Both the position numbers and the translations under genes were made by a program. A stretch of DNA of 64,000 nt, taken from NCBI GenBank assembly GCA_014879845.1, contig JACSRI010000122.1, positions 1 to 64,000 on the forward strand, read 5' to 3'. The notes beneath the pieces are model-generated. The model was not told where the DNA came from, did not search any database, and saw nothing but the letters and a program-made list of their open reading frames with translations. The stretch's first letter is position 1; each line of letters begins with the position of its first letter. The DNA is from Opitutaceae bacterium. GTDB lineage: Bacteria; Verrucomicrobiota; Verrucomicrobiia; Opitutales; Opitutaceae. Positions 55,252 through 63,418 of this stretch are shown piece after piece.

Positions 55252-55257
55252 AGTATA
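55252..55257 (-). promoter_or_regulatory. -10 box of the sulfonate/desulfinase operon promoter
   Basis: TATACT on the minus strand, in an AT-rich stretch followed by four GTAAG repeats (CTAAGTAAGTAAGGTAAG) in the early transcript. No good -35 is seen, which could mean an activator is needed. The mRNA start would be about 335 bases before the porin ATG. Confidence 0.45.
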
Positions 55258-55454
55258 GAAAGAAAAATAGCGACGATTTCCGACTCATGCGCGCGTCTTA
55301 TTGCGCCAAGTAGGCTGGCTACTTTGCGTGAGCACTTTTGATGTCTGTTATATGTTCTCTCACAACGGCTTCCGCGGTCACTAAATCCTAGTGTTCCTGT
55401 GGGGTATGCTTTTGCGGTTTCTTTCGTCGTACGGAGGTCTTTATAGGTGAGTTG

Positions 55455-55943
55455 ATGAAGATACTAAGGATGACGGCACTCTTGGCCTGCATGGCGCTCG
55501 CAGGAAGCACTCCTTCACCCGCCTCGGAGGACACCGGGATCGAACTCGCCGGTTCTCTACTCGAGAAGATCGACGCGCGCGGGGCTATGCGTGCGGAGTT
55601 TGACCAAACGATCGGTGACCTGCTGCAGCGCCTCTCGGAATCCGGCTTTCCCGATGCCGCCACCATCGAGGTGAAACGCGCCTTGTCCGAATGGTATGAG
55701 CAGGAAATCGTCTGGTCGGAAATCCAGCCGCGTCTCGCCGCCGCTTATGCCCGCGATTTCTCCCCCGAGGAACTGCGCGAACTCATCGCCTTCTTCGACA
55801 CCCCGCTCGGCCGCAAGGCCGCCAGCCGGCTCCCCTCCCTCACCATCGAGAGCGCGACGATCCGCCAGGAGTACGCGTCCACCAAGCAGGAGTCGCTCAA
55901 CACCCGCATCGCCCAGGTCGTCGGGCGCTACCAGGTCAAATGA
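55455..55943 (+). CDS. DUF2059 domain-containing exported protein
   Basis: The 162-aa protein has a signal peptide (...ALAGSTPSPA) and the DUF2059 core YARDFSPEELRELIAFFDTPLGRKAASRLPSL. Function of the family is unknown. An in-frame TTG lies just before the ATG. Its stop overlaps the next start (ATGA). Confidence 0.85.
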   Translation: MKILRMTALLACMALAGSTPSPASEDTGIELAGSLLEKIDARGAMRAEFDQTIGDLLQRLSESGFPDAATIEVKRALSEWYEQEIVWSEIQPRLAAAYARDFSPEELRELIAFFDTPLGRKAASRLPSLTIESATIRQEYASTKQESLNTRIAQVVGRYQVK

Positions 55944-56452
55944 GGAAGTCGACCAAGCGCGCACTCCGGCGCTACCTCATCGGCGCCGCTGTCGTGCTCA
56001 TTGCGATACAGTTCGCGCGACTTCCCAAGAACGTGTCCGCCACGCCCTGGGACGGTCGCCTCCCCGAGCGCTTCGAGGCGCCACCGGAGGTCCAGAGCCT
56101 GCTCGCCGCCAGCTGCTACGACTGCCACTCGGACAACACGCGCTATCCGTGGTACGCCGAGGTCCAGCCGGTCGGCTGGTGGCTGAACATGCACGTGCGC
56201 GCCGGGCGCAAGCACCTTGATTTCTCGAAGTTCGACGAAATCACCGTGGGACGCGCCGCACGTCGCCTCGAGGGCATCGCTGAATCCGTCTACGTCGGCC
56301 GCATGCCGCTGCCGGCCTATGCCCGACTCCATGGCGAGGCACGCCTGACTGAGGAGCAGCGCCGCCAGATTGCCGATTGGGCCAATACCATCTCGGAAAA
56401 GTTCATGGCCGAGGCCGAACGAACCGGCGCAACGCCACCGCCCGGCCACTGA
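55940..56452 (+). CDS. Membrane-anchored haem-binding domain protein
   Basis: The 170-aa protein has an N-terminal anchor (about 12-26) and the Haem_bd pattern SCYDCHSDNTRYPWYAEVQP then GWWLNMHV...GRKHLDFSKFDE. The CXXCH should bind haem c in the periplasm. Its start overlaps the DUF2059 stop. Confidence 0.88.
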   Translation: MRKSTKRALRRYLIGAAVVLIAIQFARLPKNVSATPWDGRLPERFEAPPEVQSLLAASCYDCHSDNTRYPWYAEVQPVGWWLNMHVRAGRKHLDFSKFDEITVGRAARRLEGIAESVYVGRMPLPAYARLHGEARLTEEQRRQIADWANTISEKFMAEAERTGATPPPGH

Positions 56453-56486
56453 CCTTCCGGCCACGCCACAAACCACACCACAAGCC

Positions 56487-56975
56487 ATGCTCCGTGTATC
56501 CACCTTTCTCTCACGTTTCGCCCTCGCTATCGCCGTCACCTCGGCCGTGCTCATCACGAGCGGCTGCGGCGGAAACAAGAACCGCACACCCCTCAGCGAA
56601 CTCACGCCTCCCAACGGCGGCACGCTCGTCGAGCTCGGCGAAGGGCGGAACTACCTGGAGATCCTGGTCGACCGCGAGGCCGGCATCCTCGAGATCCGCA
56701 CGCTCGACAAGGATGCAACGACACCGGTGCGCACATCGAATGAAGGGCTGGAGCTGAAGGTCGCCGTGGGCGCCGGGGAGGAGCGATTCCTCATCCTCAC
56801 ACCCATCGCCAACGCCGCGACCGGCGAATTCGCCGGAAACACGCCGCTCTACCGTGGCGACGCGCCGTGGCTGAAGACGACCGAGGCTCTCCAGGTCCGC
56901 GTCGAACGCGTGATCGTGAAAGGCAAGCGCTTCGACGCCGTCCAGACCACGGTCCCTGCAAGGCCGCCGGCCTGA
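56487..56975 (+). CDS. Hypothetical lipoprotein
   Basis: The 162-aa protein has lipobox ITSGC and then PPNGGTLVELGEGRNYLEILVDREAGILEIRTLD, a beta-rich pattern seen in some periplasmic metal-efflux or copper lipoproteins. It lacks metal-binding His or Met clusters. Third gene of the DUF2059/haem operon; function unknown. Confidence 0.7.
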   Translation: MLRVSTFLSRFALAIAVTSAVLITSGCGGNKNRTPLSELTPPNGGTLVELGEGRNYLEILVDREAGILEIRTLDKDATTPVRTSNEGLELKVAVGAGEERFLILTPIANAATGEFAGNTPLYRGDAPWLKTTEALQVRVERVIVKGKRFDAVQTTVPARPPA

Positions 56976-57078
56976 GTCGCCTCCTCCGCCGGCGCGAGCC
57001 GGACCTGCCGGGCGCGTTCACGCCATCCCGAGAACGGGACGCCGCGCACCCTGCGCCCAGATCCGTATCCAGTCTTTC

Positions 57079-57101
57079 AGCCGACCATGCGAGTGGAGGC
57101 G
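57079..57101 (+). promoter_or_regulatory. Leader motif copy H (upstream of DszA-like monooxygenase)
   Basis: GCC-GA-CCAT-GCGA-GTGG-A-GGC: here the inner stem is CCAU/GUGG with a GNRA-type loop, and GCC/GGC close the outer stem. The sequence differs from other copies while the pairing is kept. A downstream GAG-C-CGCCT can pair with AGGCG-CTC. It lies about 60 bases before the monooxygenase start. Confidence 0.55.
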
Positions 57102-57159
57102 CTCACGGCCGAGCCGCCTGCACACGCCCGCGCGAGCCCAGCCGGAGTCCACACCAACC

Positions 57160-58563
57160 ATGAACTCCATCCCACCTCCCATGAGCTCGCACAAGCGCCA
57201 GATCAAACTCGGCCTGTTCATCTACCCCAATGGCCACCACGTCGCCTCGTGGCGCCATCCCGACGCCACCCACGACGGTCATCTCAACTTCGCGCACTAT
57301 CAGCGCATTGCGCGCCTCGGCGAAGAGGCCCGCTTTGACGCGCTCTTTCTCGCCGACAGCGCCGCGGTGCAGGCGCGCGAGATCGACATCCTCAGCCAGA
57401 CCGCACACGGCTTCGCGCAATACGAACCCCTGACGATACTCTCGGCGCTCGCCACCGTGACGTCCCGTATCGGACTCGTGGCGACGGCGTCGACCAGCTT
57501 CACCGAGCCCTACACGATCGCGCGCGCCTTCGCCTCGCTCGACCACATCAGCGGCGGCCGCGCCGGCTGGAATGTCGTCACGTCCTCCAACCTCATCGAG
57601 GCCCTGAACTTCAACCGAGACGAACACGCGCCGCACGCAGACCGCTACGACCGCGCCGAGGAGTTTGTCGACGTCGTCACAGGCCTGTGGGACAGCTGGG
57701 AGGACGACGCGTTCATCCGCGACAAGGCTTCTGGCAGGTTCTTCGACCCGGCCAAGCTCCACGTCCTGAACCACCGCGGAAAACACTTCTCCGTGCGCGG
57801 TCCGCTCAACGTCGCCCGCCCGCCCCAAGGACATCCGGTCATCGTGCAGGCCGGCTCGTCCGAGCCCGGCCAGGAACTCGCCGCGCGCACCGCAGAACTG
57901 GTCTTCACCGCGCACACGAGCCTCGCCAACGCCCGCGCCTTCTACGCCAGCCTCAAGGGCCGTCTCGCCAAGTACGGGCGCACCGCCGACGACCTGAAGA
58001 TCATGCCCGGCGTGCAGGCCTACGTCGGCCGAACCGAACAGGAGGCGCGCGATCGCTACGCCGAAATCACCGCGCTCATTCCACCTGCAGTCGGACTGTC
58101 GCTACTCTCCTCGCTGCTTGGCGGATTCGACCTCTCCCGCTACCCGGTGGATGGGCCGCTGCCGTTTGCCGACATCCCCGCAACCAACGGCAGCCCCAGT
58201 CGCCAGCAGGTGATGATCGACCTTGCCCGCCGCGAGAATCTCTCGATCCGCCAGCTCTATGAGTCGATCGCCGGCGCGCGGGGCCATTGGACGATCGTCG
58301 GCACGGCCGCGCAGATCGCAGACCAACTCGAAGAGTGGTTCGTGAAGCAAGGGGCCGACGGATTCAATGTCATGGCACCCTATCTGCCCGGCGCGCTCGA
58401 GGACTTCGCACGTCTCGTCATCCCGGAGCTGCAGCGGCGCGGGTTGTTCCGGACTGAATACGAGGGCCGCACGCTGCGGGAAAACCTCGGTTTGCGCCGG
58501 CCGGCTAACCGCCACGCGCCCACCGCATCGTCACCCACGGCGGGAGCCACGATCCTGTCATGA
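57160..58563 (+). CDS. DszA/NtaA-family FMNH2-dependent monooxygenase
   Basis: The 467-aa luciferase-like enzyme follows DszA closely: WRHPDATHDG, LDHISGGRAGWNVVTSSN, RYDRAEEFVDVVTGLWDSWEDDA, DPAKLHVLNHRGKHFSVRGPL, QAGSSEPGQELAARTAE and the C-terminal FRTEYEGRTLRENLGLR. DszA splits dibenzothiophene sulfone to a sulfinate; other members act on EDTA/NTA or dimethyl sulfone. With six DszB-like genes nearby, a sulfone or similar organosulfur substrate is likely. It needs FMNH2 from a reductase, perhaps the next gene, which overlaps it by four bases (ATGA). An ATG at 57181 is an alternative start. Confidence 0.88.
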   Translation: MNSIPPPMSSHKRQIKLGLFIYPNGHHVASWRHPDATHDGHLNFAHYQRIARLGEEARFDALFLADSAAVQAREIDILSQTAHGFAQYEPLTILSALATVTSRIGLVATASTSFTEPYTIARAFASLDHISGGRAGWNVVTSSNLIEALNFNRDEHAPHADRYDRAEEFVDVVTGLWDSWEDDAFIRDKASGRFFDPAKLHVLNHRGKHFSVRGPLNVARPPQGHPVIVQAGSSEPGQELAARTAELVFTAHTSLANARAFYASLKGRLAKYGRTADDLKIMPGVQAYVGRTEQEARDRYAEITALIPPAVGLSLLSSLLGGFDLSRYPVDGPLPFADIPATNGSPSRQQVMIDLARRENLSIRQLYESIAGARGHWTIVGTAAQIADQLEEWFVKQGADGFNVMAPYLPGALEDFARLVIPELQRRGLFRTEYEGRTLRENLGLRRPANRHAPTASSPTAGATILS

Positions 58564-59402
58564 GCCAGGACGCCACCGCCCGCATCCTACGCGCCCTGGA
58601 TCGCCGTTTCGGCGTGTCCGGGAAGGAACTGCCACCCCTGCCTGACGCGGCGGCCCTCGCCCGCCTGCTGGAGCACAACACCCACCGACGCTATACAGCG
58701 ACTCCGGTCCGCGATGATCTGCTCGACCTTCTCTACGCCGCGGCGCTGTCTGCGCCGTCGAAGAGTGATCTGCAGCAGGCGGACATCATTCGCGTGCGCT
58801 CAGTCAGCAAACGCCAGGCGATAGGCCGCCTGCTCCCGGACATGCCGTGGGTCGTCGAGGCACCGGTGTTTCTGGTCTTCTGCGGCAACAGTCGCCGTAT
58901 CCGCCGCGTCGCTTCAATGCGTGGCAAGCAGTTCGCCAACGACCACCTCGACGCCTTCTTCAATGCCACCGTCGATGCCGGGATTGTCCTGGCAACGTTC
59001 ATCCACGCCGCCGCGGCAGCCGGGCTGGGCGCCTGCGCGATCAGCGCGATCCGCAACCACGCCCACGACATCAGCGACCTTCTCGAGCTGCCCCCGTGGG
59101 TTTTCCCCGTGGCGGGGCTCTGCGTGGGCTATCCGGATCTGAAGGGTCGCATCGTCCCACGCCTGCCGCTCAGCCTTACCACGCACACCGACAGGTATGA
59201 CGAGGGCGATTTTGCCGCCCAGATCGAAGCCTACGATCGCCGTCGCGACACCGCCCTGCCCTACGCCAACCAGCAGCTGGTCGAGCTCTATGGTCGGGCT
59301 GGATTCTACGGCTGGTCCGAGGACAAGGCCCGCCAGTACTCGGAACCGATGCGCGCCGACTTCGGCGCATACGTCCGCAACCAAGGTTTCGATCTCACCT
59401 GA
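58560..59402 (+). CDS. Nitroreductase-family oxidoreductase
   Basis: The 280-aa protein has LLEHNTHRRYTATPVRDDLLDLLY, AALSAPSKSDLQQADIIRV and AGIVLATFIHAAAAAGLGACAI, a family pattern with FMN binding. It is coupled to the monooxygenase through an ATGA overlap, which suggests it gives FMNH2 or acts on the same substrate. It is a distant paralog of 42023-42844. Confidence 0.85.
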   Translation: MSQDATARILRALDRRFGVSGKELPPLPDAAALARLLEHNTHRRYTATPVRDDLLDLLYAAALSAPSKSDLQQADIIRVRSVSKRQAIGRLLPDMPWVVEAPVFLVFCGNSRRIRRVASMRGKQFANDHLDAFFNATVDAGIVLATFIHAAAAAGLGACAISAIRNHAHDISDLLELPPWVFPVAGLCVGYPDLKGRIVPRLPLSLTTHTDRYDEGDFAAQIEAYDRRRDTALPYANQQLVELYGRAGFYGWSEDKARQYSEPMRADFGAYVRNQGFDLT

Positions 59403-59425
59403 CCGGGCTCCCCACCCTCCGCGCC

Positions 59426-59500
59426 ATGAGCACCACCACTCCTCCCATCGTACCGGCCAAAGGCGTGACCCCAAGCACGAGCACCACCCGCCATGTCTGA
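59426..59500 (+). CDS. Possible 24-aa ORF overlapping the DJ-1/PfpI start
   Basis: An ATG at 59426 opens a 24-codon frame (MSTTTPPIVPAKG...) whose stop lies eight bases inside the PfpI gene. It is Thr/Pro-rich and without a strong ribosome-binding site. It could be a coupling peptide or chance. Confidence 0.2.
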   Translation: MSTTTPPIVPAKGVTPSTSTTRHV

Positions 59501-60143
59501 GTTTCCCCAACTTCCCGCGTGCATGCCCCCACGGCTCACCGTCGGAGCGGTGCTCTTTGACGGATTCGAACTGCTCGATGCATTCGGACCCCTCGGGATC
59601 CTTGGCATCCTGCGCGACCGCCTCCGAATCCTGACGCTCGCCGAACACGTGAGTCCGGTCGCCTCGTCCGCCGGTCCGAGGATCGCCATAGACCGCGCCT
59701 TCGAAACATCCGGGCCTATCGACATTCTCCTCGTGCCTGGAGGTCCCGGAACACGCCGCGAAATCCACAACACTCTCCTGATCGCCTGGCTCCAGCGCGC
59801 CGCCGCCTTCACGCCGCACGTAGCAACCGTCTGCACCGGCAGCGCATTGCTTGCCCGAACTGGCCTGCTCGACGGCCGGCGCGCGACGACAAACAAACGC
59901 GCCTTCCATTGGGTTGCCTCACAAGGCCCGCACGTGGTCTGGCAGCCAGAAGCTCGCTGGGTCGAGGACGGCAAGTTTTTCACCGCATCCGGCGTCGCCG
60001 CCGGCATCGACATGTCCCTCGGCCTGGTTGCGACGCTTTTTGGTCGGGAGACGGCCATCTCGGTCGCAACGCGCGCCGAGCATGACTGGCACGAGGACAA
60101 ATCCTGGGATCCATTCGCCCGCATCAACGGGCTCGTCGCTTGA
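59493..60143 (+). CDS. DJ-1/PfpI family protein
   Basis: The 216-aa protein has AVLFDGFELLDAFGPLGILG, VPGGPGTRREIHN and the nucleophile elbow ATVCTGSALLA. The nearest known functions are isonitrile hydratases and DJ-1 glyoxalase-like enzymes. It shares TGLLDGRRATTNKRAFHWV with the CusF-fused copy at 33933-34940 but lacks a signal peptide. Fourth gene of the monooxygenase operon. Confidence 0.85.
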   Translation: MSEFPQLPACMPPRLTVGAVLFDGFELLDAFGPLGILGILRDRLRILTLAEHVSPVASSAGPRIAIDRAFETSGPIDILLVPGGPGTRREIHNTLLIAWLQRAAAFTPHVATVCTGSALLARTGLLDGRRATTNKRAFHWVASQGPHVVWQPEARWVEDGKFFTASGVAAGIDMSLGLVATLFGRETAISVATRAEHDWHEDKSWDPFARINGLVA

Positions 60144-60172
60144 ATTCCGCCTCGACCGACGCGTCCGCCCCC

Positions 60173-61765
60173 ATGCAACCGCTTCACTCCATCGAACCCG
60201 CCGCCGTACGCGCACGCATTCGCGACGGTCGCGAGGTGGCCTTCCTAGACCTGCGCGAGGCCGGCCCGCACGGCCGCGCCAAACCGCTCTTCGCAGTCAA
60301 CATTCCCCTCGGACACCTGGAGGAGCGTATCCACGCCTTGGTTCCACGGCAATCGACGCCGATCATCCTCTTCGACGCCGAGACGGGCCTGTCCCAACGC
60401 GGCGCCGAGGTCCTTGCGGCGCTGGGATACACCGAGGTCGTGCGCGTACGCGGCACGCTGGCCGACTGGCGGCGGGCCGGCGCCGAGCTCTTTCGCGACA
60501 CAAACGTGCCGAGCAAAGCCTTCGGCGAGTGGGTCGAGCAGGAGGCGCACACCCCGGAGATCTCCGCGGAGGAGCTGAAGGCGCTGCGGGACCGCGGCGA
60601 GGACGTGGTAGTGATCGACGATCGTCCCTTCACCGAGTACCGGGTCGCCACGGTCCCCGGCTCGATCAACGTGCCCGGGGCCGAATTGATCCTGCGGGCC
60701 CAGGAACTGCAGCGCTCCCCGGACACGCTGGTCGTCGTCCACTGCGCGGGCCGCACGCGCAGTCTCATCGGCACGCAAACCCTCGTGAATTCGGGCCTGT
60801 TTCGCCGTGTCGTCGGTCTGCGAGACGGAAACATCGGCTGGCATCTCGCGGGCTTTTCGCTCGAACACGGCGCGGACCGCCGCGCGCCCGTGCATCTGGC
60901 TCCTGCCAACCATGCGCGTGCTCGTGCAGCCGCCACCCACCTGGCCGAACGAACCGGCGTGCGCTTTCTCACCGCGGCGGAACTCGCTAGGTGGGAACGC
61001 GAGGCTGACAGGCACTCACTGTTCAAGTTCGACGTGCGCAGCCCTGAGGAGTTCGCGGCACGGCGCGCCCCAGGCTTCGCCAGCGCGCCCGGCGGACAGT
61101 TGATTCAGGCCACCGATGAATACATCGGTGTGCTCAACGCCCGCGTGGTGCTGGGTGACGACGACGGCGTGCGCGCCGCCACCACAGCCTCATGGCTACG
61201 CCAACTCGGTTTCGAGCAGGTTGCCGTGCTGCGCGACGGCCTGCGCGATCAACTTGCGAGCCTGCCGACGCCCGAGCGTGCCTGGGTCCGCCCACCCGAT
61301 GTTCCTCAGATTGAACCCAACTCGCTCCAGTCGCTGATCGGCACCCCGGGTGTGGTGGTCGTGGACTTGCGCTTAAGTTCCGAATACGCGGCCGGGCACA
61401 TCCCCGGCTCGTGGTACGCGCCGCGCGCCCGACTGGCCGAGGCGCTGCCCGCGTTTCCTCGTGCGGAACGCATCATCCTCGTTTCCTCCGACGGCTACCG
61501 TGCAGCCTTCGCCCAGCCGGAGCTGCAGGCGTTGACGACCGCCGCAGTGACCATCCTTGCCGGTGGATTCTCCGCCTGGCCTCTGCGCGGTCGCCCGGTG
61601 CAGACCGGCCTGATCCGCGCCGCCGTCCCGCCCGACGACATCTATCGCCGCCCACTCGAGAACGATCCCGATGCGATGAAACGACACTACATCGCCTGGG
61701 AACTCGGACTGCCTGCGCAAGTCCGCAACGACGGCACGGCGCGCTTCGTCGTTCACACGCCATGA
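60173..61765 (+). CDS. Four-domain rhodanese-like sulfurtransferase
   Basis: The 530-aa protein has four rhodanese-like domains. Only domain 2 has an active Cys (VVVHCAGRTRSLIGTQTL); in domains 1, 3 and 4 Asp, Asp or Ser stands there (FDAETG, LGDDDG, VSSDGYR). It would move sulfane sulfur. A TTG at 60140 overlapping the PfpI stop is an alternative start that adds 11 residues. It is the intact counterpart of the frameshifted gene at 2702-3824. Confidence 0.88.
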   Translation: MQPLHSIEPAAVRARIRDGREVAFLDLREAGPHGRAKPLFAVNIPLGHLEERIHALVPRQSTPIILFDAETGLSQRGAEVLAALGYTEVVRVRGTLADWRRAGAELFRDTNVPSKAFGEWVEQEAHTPEISAEELKALRDRGEDVVVIDDRPFTEYRVATVPGSINVPGAELILRAQELQRSPDTLVVVHCAGRTRSLIGTQTLVNSGLFRRVVGLRDGNIGWHLAGFSLEHGADRRAPVHLAPANHARARAAATHLAERTGVRFLTAAELARWEREADRHSLFKFDVRSPEEFAARRAPGFASAPGGQLIQATDEYIGVLNARVVLGDDDGVRAATTASWLRQLGFEQVAVLRDGLRDQLASLPTPERAWVRPPDVPQIEPNSLQSLIGTPGVVVVDLRLSSEYAAGHIPGSWYAPRARLAEALPAFPRAERIILVSSDGYRAAFAQPELQALTTAAVTILAGGFSAWPLRGRPVQTGLIRAAVPPDDIYRRPLENDPDAMKRHYIAWELGLPAQVRNDGTARFVVHTP

Positions 61766-63291
61766 GCACGCCACCCGAGACGTCCATTGTCGAGTCCGGT
61801 AGCATCGCTCCGGCGTTTCCACCGACGGCTGGCAATACCCGCGGCAAGGATGCAGGAGTCTCACACATAAAGCGCGTGCTCCCGTGGCTCGTCGCCACTT
61901 CGTTCTTCATGGAGTCGCTCGACATGACGATCCTGAATACGGCCGTGCCGACCGTGGCCGCCGCGCTCGGGGTGGCGCCGCTGAGCCTCAAAACGGCACT
62001 AACCAGCTACACGCTGAGCCTTGCGCTCTTCATTCCTCTGAGCGGCTGGATGGCGGATCGATTCGGCACGCGTCGGGTGTTTTTCGCGGCCATCCTCGTC
62101 TTCACGATCGGATCGCTGCTCTGCGGGCTCGCCGTGAACATCCCCATGCTCATTGCCTCGCGCATCGTGCAGGGCGTCGGCGGTGCAATGATGATGCCGG
62201 TCGGGCGAATCGCCATCGTGCGGACATTTCCGAAGGCGGAGATCCTGCAGGCGATGAGCTTCGTCGTCATTCCAGGTCTGATCGGCCCGTTGATGGGTCC
62301 GCTCGCTGGCGGCGCGATCGTCAACTGGCTGCATTGGCGGGCGATCTTCTTCATCAACATCCCGATCGGCCTTGCCGGTCTCTGGGCGGTGCATCTCTAC
62401 ATGCCCGACTATCGCAGCCGTCACCCGCGGCCGTTTGATCTACGCGGATTTCTGCTCTTTGGCGGTGGTGTCGCCCTGCTATCGCACGCGCTCGAGGTAT
62501 TCGGGGAACACGATACGCCGTCGGTAGGCATCGCGGCGATGCTGGCCCTCGCCAGCGCACTCATCGCCCTCTACCTGCGCCATGCCTTTCGCCATGCGCA
62601 TCCCATGCTGCCGCTCGCCCTCTTTCGCCACCGCACTTTCGCCGCAGCCGTGGGCGGCGGATTCATCTCGCGCATCGGCTTGGGCGGCATGCCGTTCCTG
62701 CTGCCACTCTATTACCAGGTCGGTCTCGGCTATTCGCCGCTACATGCCGCCTTGCTGATCGTGCCTCAACCGCTGGCGGCGATGACCTGCAAGCTCGTCA
62801 TCACAAGGATCCTTATGCGTGTGAGCTACAGGCAGGCTCTCGCTGGAAACGCCGTGTTGATTGGCCTGGTCATGGCAAGCTTTGCCACCGTCACTGCGGC
62901 GACATCCACATGGGTGATACTGGCGATGGCCTTCATCTTCGGATTTCTGATGTCCGCCCAATACACGAGCCTGAACACCCTGGCCTTTGCAGACCTCAGC
63001 GCCGCAGAAACGAGCACGGGAAGCAGTCTCGCCAGCGTCGGGCAGCAACTCTCGATGAGCTTCGGCGTGGCGATCGCCTCCCTGCTCACCGCACTGTTCC
63101 TCGCCACATGGCAGGGCTCTGCGCCGGGCTCAGCTCCAGCCATGTCCGCGGCCATTCGCTGCGCGTTCGTCGCGCTGGGAGGACTGAGCGTATTTTCGAG
63201 TGTCAGCTTTCTCGCGCTCCGCCACGGCGACGGCGCAGAAGTCCTGGAGCACGCGAGCCTCCAAACGAAGTCTGCGGCACGCGCGCACTAG
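61762..63291 (+). CDS. DHA2-family MFS transporter
   Basis: The 509-aa protein has about 14 membrane spans, with motif GWMADRFGTRRVFFAAI (loop 2-3), SRIVQGVGGAMMMPVGRIAIVR and GGAIVNWLHWRAIFFINIPIG. These drug/proton antiporters export small molecules. The start overlaps the rhodanese stop (ATGA). It could remove the desulfurised product (for example a phenol) left after sulfite release; this is inference. Confidence 0.9.
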   Translation: MSTPPETSIVESGSIAPAFPPTAGNTRGKDAGVSHIKRVLPWLVATSFFMESLDMTILNTAVPTVAAALGVAPLSLKTALTSYTLSLALFIPLSGWMADRFGTRRVFFAAILVFTIGSLLCGLAVNIPMLIASRIVQGVGGAMMMPVGRIAIVRTFPKAEILQAMSFVVIPGLIGPLMGPLAGGAIVNWLHWRAIFFINIPIGLAGLWAVHLYMPDYRSRHPRPFDLRGFLLFGGGVALLSHALEVFGEHDTPSVGIAAMLALASALIALYLRHAFRHAHPMLPLALFRHRTFAAAVGGGFISRIGLGGMPFLLPLYYQVGLGYSPLHAALLIVPQPLAAMTCKLVITRILMRVSYRQALAGNAVLIGLVMASFATVTAATSTWVILAMAFIFGFLMSAQYTSLNTLAFADLSAAETSTGSSLASVGQQLSMSFGVAIASLLTALFLATWQGSAPGSAPAMSAAIRCAFVALGGLSVFSSVSFLALRHGDGAEVLEHASLQTKSAARAH

Positions 63292-63418
63292 CCCACTCCT
63301 GAACACAGATCGTGTGCGGGCCGACCCCGCCGCAGTAGATGTGTGCGGCGCGCAGAAGTCACAACCGACCGCCCGGCAACACTACACGGGAACGCATCCG
63401 CGACGTCGAGACTGCCGG

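Larger units (their letters stand above)
54910..55454. other. Divergent region between porin and DUF2059 genes
   Basis: 545 bases holding the minus-strand leader of the sulfonate operon (promoter, hairpin, motif copy E, 24-codon ORF) and, to the right, an AT-rich zone (55240-55440) with the start of the plus-strand DUF2059 operon. No larger gene is supported. Confidence 0.6.
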
